The notes: generated by a model from the sequence alone, not told the origin. Counted from the stretch's first letter, positions 35,496-44,761 are shown. The stretch is 64,000 bases of DNA from Chelatococcus sambhunathii (GCA_031316315.1 JADBEO010000020.1:1-64000); one strand, 5' to 3'. Numbers and translations are program-made.

Positions 35496-37043
35496 TCACT
35501 CGATGTCGAACCTGACCCCCTGCGCCAGCGGGAGCTCGCTTCCGAAGTTCACCGTGGAGGTGACGCGGCGCATGTAGGTCTTCCAGCAGTCCGAACCGGA
35601 GTCCCGGCCGCCGCCGGTGTCCTTCTCGCCGCCGAAAGCGCCTCCGATCTCGGCGCCGGAGGGGCCGATATTGACGTTGGCGATGCCGCAGTCGGAGCCG
35701 CGTTCGGACAGGAACAGCTCCGCTTCGCGCAAGTCGTTCGTGAAGATCGACGACGACAGGCCCTGCGCCACCGCATTGTTCAGGCGGATGGCGTTCTCGA
35801 GCTGTTGGTAGCGCATCACGTAGAGGATCGGCGCGAAGGTTTCTTCCAGCATCGGCCCAGTCTGGTCGTCGACCTCGACGAACGCCGGCCGCACGTAGAA
35901 CGCGTCCTCCGCGCCGGGAACGTCGACGCGTTCGCCGCCATGCACGCGGGCGCCGGCCGCGCGCGCCGCGTCCAGCGCCGCCGACATGGCCTCTTGGGCG
36001 CGTCCGTCTATCAGCGGCCCGATCAACGTGGTCAAATCACGCGGATCGCCGATCGGCGCGTTCTCATAGGCGCGGCGCAGCCTCGGCAGCAGCTCGGCAT
36101 AGATGTCCTCGTGAACGAACAGGCGGCGCAGGCTGGTGCAGCGCTGGCCCGCCGTCCCCATGGCGGAGAAGGCGACGGCGCGCGTCGCGAGCTCGAGATC
36201 GGCGGAGGGGCATACGATGGCGGCGTTGTTGCCGCCGAGCTCGAGCAGCGGCCGGGCGAAGCGCTTCGCGAGCCGCGGGGCGACCGCGCGGCCCATGGCC
36301 GTGGAGCCGGTGGCGGAGACGAGCCGGACCTTCGGGTGGTCGACGATCGCCTCTCCGGTTTCAGCGCCGCCGAAGACGACGGCGCTGAGGTGCTCAGGCG
36401 CGGCGGATCCCTCGTAGCGGAAACGGGCGATCGCGACCTCGAACAGCGCCTGGACGGCGAGCGCCGTCAGCGGCGTCTTCTCGGACGGCTTCCAGACGAC
36501 GGCGTTGCCGCACACCAGCGCGAGGGCGGCGTTCCACGCCCAGACCGCCACCGGAAAGTTGAACGCCGATATGATCCCGACCACGCCCAGCGGCCGCCAC
36601 AGCTCGGACATGCGATGGTCGGGCCGCTCGCTCGCGATGGTGAGGCCGTGCAGCTGCCGCGAGAGGCCGACCGCGAAGTCGCAGACGTCGATCATCTCCT
36701 GGACCTCGCCGAGGCCCTCCGAGACGATCTTGCCGGTCTCGAGCGTCACAAGCCGGCCGAGTTCGGTCTTCGCCGTCCTGAGAGCCTCGCCGAACAGCCG
36801 CACGAGCTCGCCGCGGCGCGGCGGCGGCGTGGAGCGCCAGTCCAGATAGGCGGCGCCAGCCGCCTCGATCGTGCGGCAGACCTCCGCGGCGTCATGCCGG
36901 ACGACGTGGCCCAACACGCTTCCGTCGATCGGACAGCGCGCTCTGATCGGACCTTGCGCGAAGCGCGCGGCAGGGACGCCGAGGCCCAGAAGAATGGTCT
37001 GGGCTTCGTCGGCGGGCGTGGCGGCGGCCATGTCGAGACTCAT
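35496..37043 (-). CDS. Aldehyde dehydrogenase, ALDH7 / aminoadipate-semialdehyde type
   Basis: 515 aa NAD-dependent aldehyde dehydrogenase. GVVGIISAFNFPVAVWAWN and FVRGxx-free WKPSEKTPL define the coenzyme site; Glu in LELGGNNA and the catalytic Cys in GTAGQRCTSLRR are present; the C-terminal GAFGGEKDTGGGRDSGSDCW is the signature of the ALDH7/antiquitin group, which oxidises 2-aminoadipate 6-semialdehyde in lysine breakdown. It is divergent from putA with only 52 bp between starts. ATGs at 37043 and 37031 are both possible. A longer open frame to 37604 runs into putA and is rejected. Confidence 0.88.
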   Translation of the reverse strand: MSLDMAAATPADEAQTILLGLGVPAARFAQGPIRARCPIDGSVLGHVVRHDAAEVCRTIEAAGAAYLDWRSTPPPRRGELVRLFGEALRTAKTELGRLVTLETGKIVSEGLGEVQEMIDVCDFAVGLSRQLHGLTIASERPDHRMSELWRPLGVVGIISAFNFPVAVWAWNAALALVCGNAVVWKPSEKTPLTALAVQALFEVAIARFRYEGSAAPEHLSAVVFGGAETGEAIVDHPKVRLVSATGSTAMGRAVAPRLAKRFARPLLELGGNNAAIVCPSADLELATRAVAFSAMGTAGQRCTSLRRLFVHEDIYAELLPRLRRAYENAPIGDPRDLTTLIGPLIDGRAQEAMSAALDAARAAGARVHGGERVDVPGAEDAFYVRPAFVEVDDQTGPMLEETFAPILYVMRYQQLENAIRLNNAVAQGLSSSIFTNDLREAELFLSERGSDCGIANVNIGPSGAEIGGAFGGEKDTGGGRDSGSDCWKTYMRRVTSTVNFGSELPLAQGVRFDIE

Positions 37044-37055
37044 ATCAGCACGAGG

Positions 37056-37073
37056 GCCGGCTGTGCAGCCGGC
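37056..37073. promoter_or_regulatory. Perfect palindrome between the ALDH gene and putA
   Basis: GCCGGCTG, 2-nt centre, CAGCCGGC: a perfect 8-bp inverted repeat in the middle of the 52-bp divergent gap. Its place suggests an operator shared by both genes (inference). PutA here has no ribbon-helix-helix domain, so a separate regulator would be needed. Confidence 0.4.
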
Positions 37074-37095
37074 GCGCCAGGGAAGGCGGGCGGAG

Positions 37096-40000
37096 ATGGA
37101 AGCGAATTCGGATTCCGCCAGGAGCGCGGCCCGTTCGGATCTCCATACGTTCGTCGACAGCTTCCCGGATCGCCCGTGGCCGCGCGCGGAACTCGCGGCT
37201 TCAGCCTGCCGCTCCGAGCCGGACTGCGTCGCAGCGCTGCTTGACGAGGCGGCGCTTGACGACGAGCGGGCGCGAGCGGCCCGCCGGCTCGCCGAACGCC
37301 TCGTTCGGGGCCTGCGGGCGAAGGGCGCCGGGCACGGCGTCGAAGGGTTGATCCGCGAATACGATCTGTCGAGCGAGGAAGGCGTCGCGCTGATGTGCCT
37401 CGCCGAGGCGCTGCTGCGCATTCCCGACGCCGAGACGCGAGATGCGCTGATCCGCGACAAGATCGGGGGCGGGGACTGGCGGAGGCACATCGGCAGAAGC
37501 CCGTCGCTGTTCGTCAACGCGGCCACCTGGGCGCTGCTGATCACCGGCCGGATGACCGCGACCAGCCACGAGACCAATCTGTCCTCCGCGCTGACGCGGC
37601 TCATTGGTCGCAGCGGAGAGCCCGTGATCCGCGCCGGCGTCGATCTCGCGATGCGGCTGATGGGCGATCATTTCGTGGCGGGACGCACGATCGAGGAAGC
37701 GCTGTCGCGGGCCCGGGCGAGGGAGCGGCAAGGGTTCCGCCACTCCTACGACATGCTGGGTGAGGCGGCGCTCACGGCGGCCGACGCCGCCCGCTATCTC
37801 GCCGCCTATGAGGCGGCGATCGACCGGATCGGCGCGGCGGCGCAAGGCCGCGGCGTGATCGAGGGGCCGGGCATCTCGATCAAGCTGTCGGCGCTTCATC
37901 CGCGTTACACGCGCTCCCAGCGCGCGCGCGTCATGGAGGAGCTCTATCCGCGTCTGCTCGCGCTGGCGGCGCGCGCCCGCCGCCATGACATCGGCCTCAA
38001 CATCGACGCGGAGGAGCAGGACCGGCTGCAGCTGTCGCTCGACCTCGTCGAGCGCCTCTGCTTCGAGCCGGACATGCAAGGCTGGAACGGCGTCGGCTTC
38101 GTCGTGCAGGCCTATGGCAGGCGCGCGCCAGCCGTCGTCGGCTGGCTGGCCGACCTTGCGCGCCGCACCGATCATCGCCTGATGCTGCGCCTCGTGAAAG
38201 GCGCGTACTGGGACAGCGAGATCAAGCGCGCCCAGGTTCTGGGCCTGCCAGACTTTCCCGTGTTCACCCGCAAGGCGCACACGGATGTCAGCTACCTCGC
38301 CTGCGCGCGCAAAATGCTGAAGGCGGGCGGGGCGCTCTACCCGCAGTTCGCGACCCACAACGCCCAGACGCTCGCCGCGATCCACGAGATGGCGGGCGCC
38401 GGCGCGCCGCGCGAAACTTACGAGTTCCAGTGCCTGCATGGCATGGGCGAGCCGCTCTACGAGGAAGTCGTCGGCCCGGATAAGCTCGATCGGCCGTGCC
38501 GCATCTATGCGCCGGTCGGACCGCACGAGACGCTGCTCGCCTATCTCGTCAGGCGGCTGCTTGAAAACGGCGCGAACTCATCCTTCGTCAACCGTATCGT
38601 CGACGAGACAGTCCCGGTCGAGGATCTCGTCGCGGACCCCGTCGCTCGCGTGCGCGCCGCCCGCCCGCTCGGCGCGCCGCATCCTTCGATCGCGCGTCCG
38701 CGCGACCTTTTCAAACCGGAGCGTGAGAATTCCGCGGGGCGCGATCTTACCGACGAGGAGACGCTCCTGCGCCTCGCCGTCGGGTTCGGCGAGCGCGCGG
38801 ACCGCGAATGGACGACGGGATCGACGCTGGCCGACGGCGTGAGGACCGGCGAACTCGGTCCCGTGGGCAATCCCGCGAAACGTCAGGAGGTCGTCGGCCA
38901 CGCGAGCTTCGCCTCGCCGCCGGATGTCGCGGACGCCGTGGCCCTGGCTGAGCAGCGTCGGGAGATTTGGGCTGGTTTGGAGCCGGGGCGGCGCGCCGAG
39001 ATCCTGCGCCACGCCGCGGACCTGTTCGAAGCCGGCACCGAGGACTTTTATGCGCTGCTGGTCCGTGAAGCCGGCAAGACCCTGCCGGCGGCCGTCTCGG
39101 AGGTCCGCGAGGCGGTCGATTTCCTGCGCTATTACGCGGCCGGCCTTGCAGGCTGGTCGAACGACACGCATCGCCCGCTGGGGACGGTCGCCTGCATCAG
39201 CCCCTGGAATTTTCCGCTCGCGATCTTCACCGGTCAGGTCGCGGCGGCGCTCGCGGCCGGAAACACCGTGCTGGCGAAGCCGGCGGAGGAGACGCCGCTG
39301 ATAGCCGGCGCGGCCGTCGCGCTCCTGCGCGAGGCGGGCGTCCCGCCGGCCGCGCTGCAACTCTTGCCCGGCGAGGGCGACGTCGGCGCCGCGCTGGTCT
39401 CGGACGCGCGCGTCGATGGCGTGCTGTTCACCGGCTCGACCGAGGTCGCGCGGCTGATCCAGAAGCAGCTTTCCGCACGGCTCGGCCGCGACGGCGCGCC
39501 AGTCCCGCTCGTCGCGGAAACCGGCGGTCAGAACGCCATGATCGTCGACTCCTCGGCGCTGGCCGAACAGGCGGTCGTCGACATCCTGACTTCGGCGTTC
39601 GACTCGGCCGGCCAACGTTGCTCGGCGCTCCGGCTGCTGCTGGCGCAGGACGACGTCGCCGATCGTGTGCTCGACATGCTCAAGGGCGCCGCCGCGGAGC
39701 TGCGGATCGGGGATCCGCGGCTGATCGCGAGCGACATCGGCCCTGTCATCTCGCCCGATGCGCGCGACGCCATCGCCGAGTATGTCGGCGACGCGCGGGA
39801 GCGGGGCGCGCCGGTCTGGTCTCGCCAACTCCCGGTGGAATGCGACGGCGGAACCTATGTGTCGCCGGCGATCATCGAGATCAGCGCGGTTTCCGACCTC
39901 ACCCACGAGGTGTTCGGCCCGGTCCTCCACGTCCTCCGATTTCGGCGCGAGGAACTGCATGGGCTGGTCGAGCAGGTCGCCGCGCTCGGCTATGGTCTGA

Positions 40001-40761
40001 CCTTCGGCGTCCATACGCGCATCGACGAGACGGCCGACCGCATCATCGCTCATGCGCCGGCGGGCAATCTCTACGTCAACCGGAACATGATCGGCGCCGT
40101 GGTCGGCTCCCAGCCCTTCGGCGGGCATGGCCTTTCGGGGACCGGACCGAAGGCGGGCGGACCGCTCTACCTTGCCCGGCTGCTGTCCCGACGTCCTGTC
40201 GACATGGGACTGGCGGGCGTCGCCCCGCCCTTCGCAAAAGACTTCGCCCGCTGGCTCGATGAGACAGGGCGCTCCGCTCGCGCGGAGGACTGCCGCGCGC
40301 TGGCGCGTCGTTCGCCGCTCGGCTTCCGGCAGGAACTTCCCGGTCCCGCGGGCGAACAGAACATCTACGAACTGCGGTCACGCGGCGCGGTGCTCTGCCG
40401 CGCGCGCAGCGAAGATGCGCTCCTGTTGCAGATCGGCGCGACGCTCGCGACCGGGAACCACGCGCTCATCGACGGCCCTGCGCCGGCGGCGCTTTTCTCG
40501 GGGGAGTTCGCCGAGCGCATCCGCCGGTTCGCCGATCGGCCGGACGCGCCCCTCGCGGCGGCGCTGGTCGGGGACGATCCCGACCTGATCGGCGCGACGC
40601 TCCGCGAGATGGCGGAAAGACGGGGACCGATCGTCCCCGTCCATATCGCGCCGCGCGGCGACGGACTGGCGCCGCTCGACATGCTCGTCCGCGAGGTCAG
40701 CGTCAGCGTCAACACGGCCGCGGCCGGCGGCAACGCCAGCCTCATGACGCTGGAGGATTAA
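37096..40761 (+). CDS. putA: Bifunctional proline dehydrogenase / pyrroline-5-carboxylate dehydrogenase
   Basis: 1221 aa, membrane-associated. The FAD-dependent PRODH barrel (about residues 180-480; IEGPGISIKLSALHPRY, RLVKGAYWDSEIKRAQ, FATHNAQTLA, EFQCLHGMGEPLYEEV) oxidises proline. The ALDH domain (about 560-1010; ISPWNFPLAIFTGQ, catalytic Cys in DSAGQRCSALRLL, EVFGPVLHV) then makes glutamate. A C-terminal extension of about 150 residues is the family's extra domain. No N-terminal ribbon-helix-helix is present, so this PutA does not repress its own gene. ATG at 37096 with GCGGAG. Its stop overlaps the convergent DUF1206 gene by 4 bp. Confidence 0.95.
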   Translation: MEANSDSARSAARSDLHTFVDSFPDRPWPRAELAASACRSEPDCVAALLDEAALDDERARAARRLAERLVRGLRAKGAGHGVEGLIREYDLSSEEGVALMCLAEALLRIPDAETRDALIRDKIGGGDWRRHIGRSPSLFVNAATWALLITGRMTATSHETNLSSALTRLIGRSGEPVIRAGVDLAMRLMGDHFVAGRTIEEALSRARARERQGFRHSYDMLGEAALTAADAARYLAAYEAAIDRIGAAAQGRGVIEGPGISIKLSALHPRYTRSQRARVMEELYPRLLALAARARRHDIGLNIDAEEQDRLQLSLDLVERLCFEPDMQGWNGVGFVVQAYGRRAPAVVGWLADLARRTDHRLMLRLVKGAYWDSEIKRAQVLGLPDFPVFTRKAHTDVSYLACARKMLKAGGALYPQFATHNAQTLAAIHEMAGAGAPRETYEFQCLHGMGEPLYEEVVGPDKLDRPCRIYAPVGPHETLLAYLVRRLLENGANSSFVNRIVDETVPVEDLVADPVARVRAARPLGAPHPSIARPRDLFKPERENSAGRDLTDEETLLRLAVGFGERADREWTTGSTLADGVRTGELGPVGNPAKRQEVVGHASFASPPDVADAVALAEQRREIWAGLEPGRRAEILRHAADLFEAGTEDFYALLVREAGKTLPAAVSEVREAVDFLRYYAAGLAGWSNDTHRPLGTVACISPWNFPLAIFTGQVAAALAAGNTVLAKPAEETPLIAGAAVALLREAGVPPAALQLLPGEGDVGAALVSDARVDGVLFTGSTEVARLIQKQLSARLGRDGAPVPLVAETGGQNAMIVDSSALAEQAVVDILTSAFDSAGQRCSALRLLLAQDDVADRVLDMLKGAAAELRIGDPRLIASDIGPVISPDARDAIAEYVGDARERGAPVWSRQLPVECDGGTYVSPAIIEISAVSDLTHEVFGPVLHVLRFRREELHGLVEQVAALGYGLTFGVHTRIDETADRIIAHAPAGNLYVNRNMIGAVVGSQPFGGHGLSGTGPKAGGPLYLARLLSRRPVDMGLAGVAPPFAKDFARWLDETGRSARAEDCRALARRSPLGFRQELPGPAGEQNIYELRSRGAVLCRARSEDALLLQIGATLATGNHALIDGPAPAALFSGEFAERIRRFADRPDAPLAAALVGDDPDLIGATLREMAERRGPIVPVHIAPRGDGLAPLDMLVREVSVSVNTAAAGGNASLMTLED

Positions 40762-41621
40762 ACCCGCGCCTTCCGGGCGACGCCGTCCACGGCGCGCCGT
40801 GCGTCGAAGTCCGGCGCGTCGATCCGGCGCCACAGCGCCTGCACGACGCCGAACGCTCCGAAGGCGGCGAGGCCCGCGGCGACCAACCCGAGCAGCGCCC
40901 AGCCATAGGGCTGCTCCTCGAGCGCCTGCAGCGCGCCGCCGAGGCCCTTGGCTTCGCTGGAATCCGCGCGGATGGCCGCCGTGACGAGGAAGACGCCGAT
41001 CACCCCGAACACCACGCCTCGCGCGGCATATCCTGCGCGCCCGAGCGCGAGCGCCATCTTGCGGCGCGCGGCGGGCACAGCGAGGCGTTTTAGGACGTCG
41101 CCGCGAAATCCCTTCCAGAGGTGGAAGACGCCGCCTCCGACGACGCCGAGCCCGACCGCTCCGACCAGCCACTGACCGAAAGGCTGCGACAGCAGCCAGG
41201 CGGTCCAGTCCTGCGCCGCGTCGTCGTCTCCTCCCGACATCCCGAAGCCGAGCGCCAGATGAAGCGCGCTGACGGCGAGCGCCCCGTTCACGACGCCGCT
41301 CAAGGCGTGGACCGCGCGGACCCCGAGGCCTTTCGGGGAGGTTCCATGGCTGTCCGCATCCGTCAGCGCGCTAACGAGCCGCCAGACGGAGAAGAAGACG
41401 AGGCCGAGCCCTACGGCTGCGAGCAGCAGCGCGCCAAAAGGTTGGCCGAGCAGGGCCTGCAGCGCGCTCTTCCCGCCGCCGACGTCGCCGAAGCCCGATC
41501 CGATCGCGGCCAGCAAAGCGAGCGTTCCGACCAGCACATAGACCGCGCCTCGGGCCGCGAAGCCGGCTCGCGCGAAGAGCTCGATGCGGGAACGGGAGGC
41601 GGCCGGCGCGAAGAGGTCCAT
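40758..41621 (-). CDS. DUF1206 membrane protein
   Basis: 287 aa with six hydrophobic helices in three pairs. Each pair opens with an Arg-Ala/Gly-x-x-A-R-G segment (FARAGFAARGAVYVLVG, LGRAGYAARGVVFGVIG), showing an internal repeat typical of DUF1206. Function unknown; an integral inner-membrane protein. Its stop codon TAA overlaps that of putA on the opposite strand. Confidence 0.85.
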   Translation of the reverse strand: MDLFAPAASRSRIELFARAGFAARGAVYVLVGTLALLAAIGSGFGDVGGGKSALQALLGQPFGALLLAAVGLGLVFFSVWRLVSALTDADSHGTSPKGLGVRAVHALSGVVNGALAVSALHLALGFGMSGGDDDAAQDWTAWLLSQPFGQWLVGAVGLGVVGGGVFHLWKGFRGDVLKRLAVPAARRKMALALGRAGYAARGVVFGVIGVFLVTAAIRADSSEAKGLGGALQALEEQPYGWALLGLVAAGLAAFGAFGVVQALWRRIDAPDFDARRAVDGVARKARV

Positions 41622-41755
41622 GGATCATCCACTACGCTTGCCCCGCAGCAGAACGCGCCTGTGGACGGGAAGGTTGCGGGCGGCCGGGGCGTTGCGCGGC
41701 GCTCGTCCAGTCCCCATACTTCCAGTGTCGTCAACAACCGAAAGGAGGTGATCTA
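41622..41755 (+). promoter_or_regulatory. Leader and promoter region of the micro-ORF
   Basis: A possible promoter (TTGCGC about 41692, CATACT about 41716) would start transcription near 41725, giving a 5' leader ending in AAAGGAGGTGATC (41741-41753). That 13-mer is the full complement of the conserved 16S rRNA 3' tail (GATCACCTCCTTT). Confidence 0.45.
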
Positions 41756-41830
41756 GTGTCTCATTCGATCGATCCGCGCTCATCGGGCGCCGAGACCTGG
41801 ATTTCCGCCGGGTGCGGGGATCTCGCCTGA
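41756..41830 (+). CDS. 24-codon micro-ORF with extended Shine-Dalgarno
   Basis: GTG start, 24 codons: MSHSIDPRSSGAETWISAGC then GDLA. The GGAGG is 7 nt before the start, within a 13-nt perfect match to the anti-Shine-Dalgarno, so initiation should be very efficient. No family recognised. A strong hairpin follows at 41883-41916, before prpE. It may be a leader peptide, a translated small RNA, or a genuine microprotein. Confidence 0.5.
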   Translation: MSHSIDPRSSGAETWISAGCGDLA

Positions 41831-41882
41831 TCCGATTGCAGGCGCAGGTCGACGGTTCTTGAAGACCGCGATCTTGAGAATG

Positions 41883-41916
41883 GGAGGGGTCGCAGCTTTC
41901 GAGCAGCGGCCCCTCC
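41883..41916 (+). other. Hairpin with UUCG tetraloop between the micro-ORF and prpE
   Basis: GGAGGGG-T-CGC-A-GCT, loop TTCG, AGC-A-GCG-G-CCCCTCC: 14 pairs with one T-G wobble and one A-A mismatch. Only three Ts follow shortly after, so it may be a weak terminator, an RNA stabiliser, or the 3' end of a small RNA that includes the micro-ORF. Confidence 0.6.
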
Positions 41917-42010
41917 GCCATTTCGGACAATGGCGACAGGGCGGCGGACGCGATAGAAACGCGGCAGAGAACAAGCGGCCGAAGAAGGCCGCGTCTCATG
42001 GGAGGCCGCA

Positions 42011-43921
42011 ATGGACGCCGTCCAGAACGCGCGCGAGGCTTATGACGCGATCCACGCCGCGTCGCTCGCGGACCCCGAAACCTTCTGGCTGAAAGCGGCC
42101 GAAGCGATCGACTGGTTCGAGAGGCCGACGCGCGCCTTCGACGCCTCGCTCGGCGTCTACGGCCGCTGGTTCCCGGACGGCGTCGTCAACGCCTGCCACA
42201 ACGCGCTCGACCGCCACGTCGCCGCCGGCCGCGGCGAGCAGACCGCTCTGATCTACGACAGTCCCGTCACGGGCGTGAAGCGGACCTACAGCTTCGAGGA
42301 GTTGACCCACGAGGTCTCGCGCTTCGCCGCAGTGCTGCAGGATTTTGGCGTCGGCAAGGGCGACCGCGTCGTCGTCTACATGCCGATGGTCCCCGAGGCG
42401 GTGATCGGCGTGTACGCCTGCGCGCGGCTCGGGGCCATCCATTCCGTGGTGTTCGGCGGCTTCTCGGCGGCCGAGCTCGCCAAGCGCATCGACGACGCCG
42501 AGCCGAAGCTGATCCTGACCGCATCCTGCGGCATCGAGCCGTCGCGGAAGGTCGCCTACAAGCCGCTACTAGACCGGGCGATCGAGATGTCGACGCATGC
42601 GCCGGAGGCGGTCGTCCTGCTGCAGCGGCCGGAGCTCCCGGCCGAACTCGTCGAGCGCCGCGACCACGACTGGGAGAGCCTGCGAGACGCGGCGATGGGC
42701 CGGACGACCGAATGCGCCCGCATGGCCGCGACCGACCCGCTTTACATCCTCTACACGTCGGGCACGACCGGCACGCCGAAAGGCGTGGTGCGCGACACCG
42801 GAGGCTATCTGGTCGCGCTCGCCTGGACCATGTCCGGCCTCTACGACATCAAGCCGGGCGAGGTGTTCTGGTGCGCGTCGGACATCGGCTGGGTGGTCGG
42901 CCACTCCTACATCATCTATGGCCCGCTGCTGATCGGCGCGACCACGGTGCTCTATGAAGGCAAGCCGGTCGGCACGCCAGACGCCGGCGCCTTCTGGCGG
43001 GTGATCGAGGAATACAGGTGCGTCTCGCTGTTCACCGCGCCGACCGCCTTCCGCGCGATCCGCAAGGAGGATCCCAACGCCGAGAAGCTGAAGAACTACG
43101 ATCTGACCGGCTTCCGCGCCCTGTTCCTCGCCGGCGAGCGGGCGGACCCCGCAACGCTGCAATGGGCCGAAGAGAAGCTCGGCGTCCCCGTCATCGACCA
43201 TTGCTGGCAGACCGAGACCGGCTGGGCGATCGTCGGCAATCCGCTCGGCGTCGGGCTGCTGCCGGTCAAGCACGGCTCGCCGACGTTGCCGATGCCCGGC
43301 TATGACCTCAAGGTGCTCGACGACGAGGGCCACGACGCGCCGGCCGGCAAGCTCGGCAACATCGTCATCAAGCTGCCGCTGCCGCCCGGCTGCCTGCCGA
43401 CGCTCTGGAACGACGAGAAGCGCTTCCGCGAGAGCTACCTCGAGGGTTTTCCGGGCTACTACCAGACCTCCGACGCCGGCTTCGTCGACGAGGACGGGTA
43501 TGTGTTCTTCATGGCCCGCACCGACGACATCATCAACGTCGCGGGCCACCGCCTGTCCACCGGCGGCATGGAGGAGGCGATCGCGAGCCACCCGGACGTC
43601 GCCGAATGCGCGGTCGTCGGCGTCGCCGACGCGATGAAGGGCCAGACGCCCGTCGGCTTCGTGGTGCTGAAGGCCGGCGTCGACCGACCCGCGGCCGAGC
43701 TGGAGCGCGAGATCGTCCAGGTGGTGCGCGACAGGGTCGGCCCGGTCGCAGCGTTCAAGACGGCGCTCACGGTCGCGCGCCTGCCCAAGACGCGCTCCGG
43801 CAAGATTCTGCGCGGCACGATCCAGAAGATCGCCGACGGCGAGGACTGGACGATGCCCGCGACCATCGAGGACCCGACCGCGCTCGACGAGATCGGCGAG
43901 GCGCTGAAGGCTCGCGGCTGA
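42011..43921 (+). CDS. prpE: Propionyl-CoA synthetase (acyl-CoA synthetase)
   Basis: 636 aa, ANL superfamily. Activates propionate (or acetate) to its CoA thioester through an acyl-AMP. P-loop-like YILYTSGTTGTPKGVVRDTG, the WCASDIGWVVGHSYIIYGPL block, FTAPTAFRAIRKED and the C-terminal KTRSGKILRGTI with the acetylatable Lys are present. RDTGGY after the P-loop and the FTAPTA block fit PrpE better than Acs, but activity on acetate is not excluded. GGGAGG lies before the ATG. No methylcitrate or propionyl-CoA carboxylase genes are adjacent. Confidence 0.9.
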   Translation: MDAVQNAREAYDAIHAASLADPETFWLKAAEAIDWFERPTRAFDASLGVYGRWFPDGVVNACHNALDRHVAAGRGEQTALIYDSPVTGVKRTYSFEELTHEVSRFAAVLQDFGVGKGDRVVVYMPMVPEAVIGVYACARLGAIHSVVFGGFSAAELAKRIDDAEPKLILTASCGIEPSRKVAYKPLLDRAIEMSTHAPEAVVLLQRPELPAELVERRDHDWESLRDAAMGRTTECARMAATDPLYILYTSGTTGTPKGVVRDTGGYLVALAWTMSGLYDIKPGEVFWCASDIGWVVGHSYIIYGPLLIGATTVLYEGKPVGTPDAGAFWRVIEEYRCVSLFTAPTAFRAIRKEDPNAEKLKNYDLTGFRALFLAGERADPATLQWAEEKLGVPVIDHCWQTETGWAIVGNPLGVGLLPVKHGSPTLPMPGYDLKVLDDEGHDAPAGKLGNIVIKLPLPPGCLPTLWNDEKRFRESYLEGFPGYYQTSDAGFVDEDGYVFFMARTDDIINVAGHRLSTGGMEEAIASHPDVAECAVVGVADAMKGQTPVGFVVLKAGVDRPAAELEREIVQVVRDRVGPVAAFKTALTVARLPKTRSGKILRGTIQKIADGEDWTMPATIEDPTALDEIGEALKARG

Positions 43922-43988
43922 CGCAATCATGCTCGTCTCGCTGACGGCGGGCGCAGCGGGCGAGAGCATTACATTAGCCGGCAATGCA

Positions 43989-44017
43989 GGGGCGGTCGCC
44001 GCTACGGCGGCCGCCCC
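43989..44017 (+). terminator. Stem-loop downstream of prpE
   Basis: A 13-bp stem (GGGGCGGTCGCCG / CGGCGGCCGCCCC, one wobble) with a 3-nt loop lies 68 bp after the prpE stop, between convergent genes. Only a mixed CT tract follows, so efficiency is uncertain. Confidence 0.55.
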
Positions 44018-44041
44018 CTCGGTTCTTCGAGCCCTGCGCGC

Positions 44042-44761
44042 TCAGAAGTGGACGACGAGCGAGCGCTCGCCGAACCACCAACCCGTCGCTCCGCCGTTCG
44101 CCCGCGCGAGCACGTTCACGCGGTAATTCCCGGAGGCCGTTCCAGGCGGAATGATCGCCGAGATTGACGGCGTGATCCAGTTGTCGAAGCCCGCGGTGGA
44201 GTCAGCGGAGCAGAAGGCGTCTGCGGAGCCGGACGTCGGCGCGAGCGTCGTGATGACCGTGCCGGCTGAGTCCGTGAGCACGATGTCGACGTCGACCCAT
44301 CCGGTCGTGCCGCTGGCCGCGCACTCGCCGCTGAACGTCACCACCAGCCGCTGGTTCGCCGGTTTGATGAAGACGCCGGTCAGCATGCCAGGCACCGCGG
44401 TCTGCCCCGGGCCGCCGGTGGTGTTGCCCGTCTGGACCGAGAAGCCGTTGGTGAAGATGTTGCCGGGATCGAGGATGCCTGCCGGTCCCTGCGGCCCTTG
44501 CGGCCCTTGCGGACCTTGCGGACCGGCAGGTCCAGCCGGACCAGCGGGCCCCTGCGGACCGGCGGGACCCGCGGGACCCTGGGGGCCCTCCGGTCCCTGA
44601 GGCCCGCGCTTTCCGCGCCGGCCGCGCTTATCGGACTCCACGCCGCCATCGTCATCGTCGCTGGACTGTGACGCGCCCTGCGCGTGCGAGACATGGGCGA
44701 AACCGACGGAGCCGGCTGCAAGCGCTGCGACGACGACGGAACACGCTATCATCGTTTTCAT
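44042..44761 (-). CDS. Secreted collagen-like repeat protein
   Basis: 239 aa. A signal peptide (about residues 1-28, ending SHAQ) precedes an acidic/basic linker (SSDDDDGG ... KRGRRGKRG). About 17 uninterrupted Gly-X-Y triplets follow (residues 47-97, mostly GPQ and GPA), a collagen-like triple helix, then a 140-residue beta-rich C-terminal domain with two Cys (GECAAS, DAFCSAD) that may be the trimerisation or adhesion head. Bacterial collagens of this layout are surface or matrix fibres. The repeat DNA (44471-44623) is a 9-bp periodic array prone to length change. Confidence 0.85.
   Translation of the reverse strand: MKTMIACSVVVAALAAGSVGFAHVSHAQGASQSSDDDDGGVESDKRGRRGKRGPQGPEGPQGPAGPAGPQGPAGPAGPAGPQGPQGPQGPQGPAGILDPGNIFTNGFSVQTGNTTGGPGQTAVPGMLTGVFIKPANQRLVVTFSGECAASGTTGWVDVDIVLTDSAGTVITTLAPTSGSADAFCSADSTAGFDNWITPSISAIIPPGTASGNYRVNVLARANGGATGWWFGERSLVVHF

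Noticed and set aside
37044-37604. An upstream extension of the ALDH gene frame
   Set aside because: It overlaps the beginning of putA, has no family similarity, and the ALDH N-terminus starts at 37043.
41741-41753. A piece of inverted 16S rRNA 3' end
   Set aside because: The 13-mer is complementary to, not part of, a 16S gene; flanking DNA shows no rRNA similarity, so it is treated as an extended Shine-Dalgarno.
44471-44623. A CRISPR-like short repeat array
   Set aside because: The 9-bp period is in frame and encodes Gly-X-Y triplets; no spacers occur. No CRISPR array was seen anywhere in the window.
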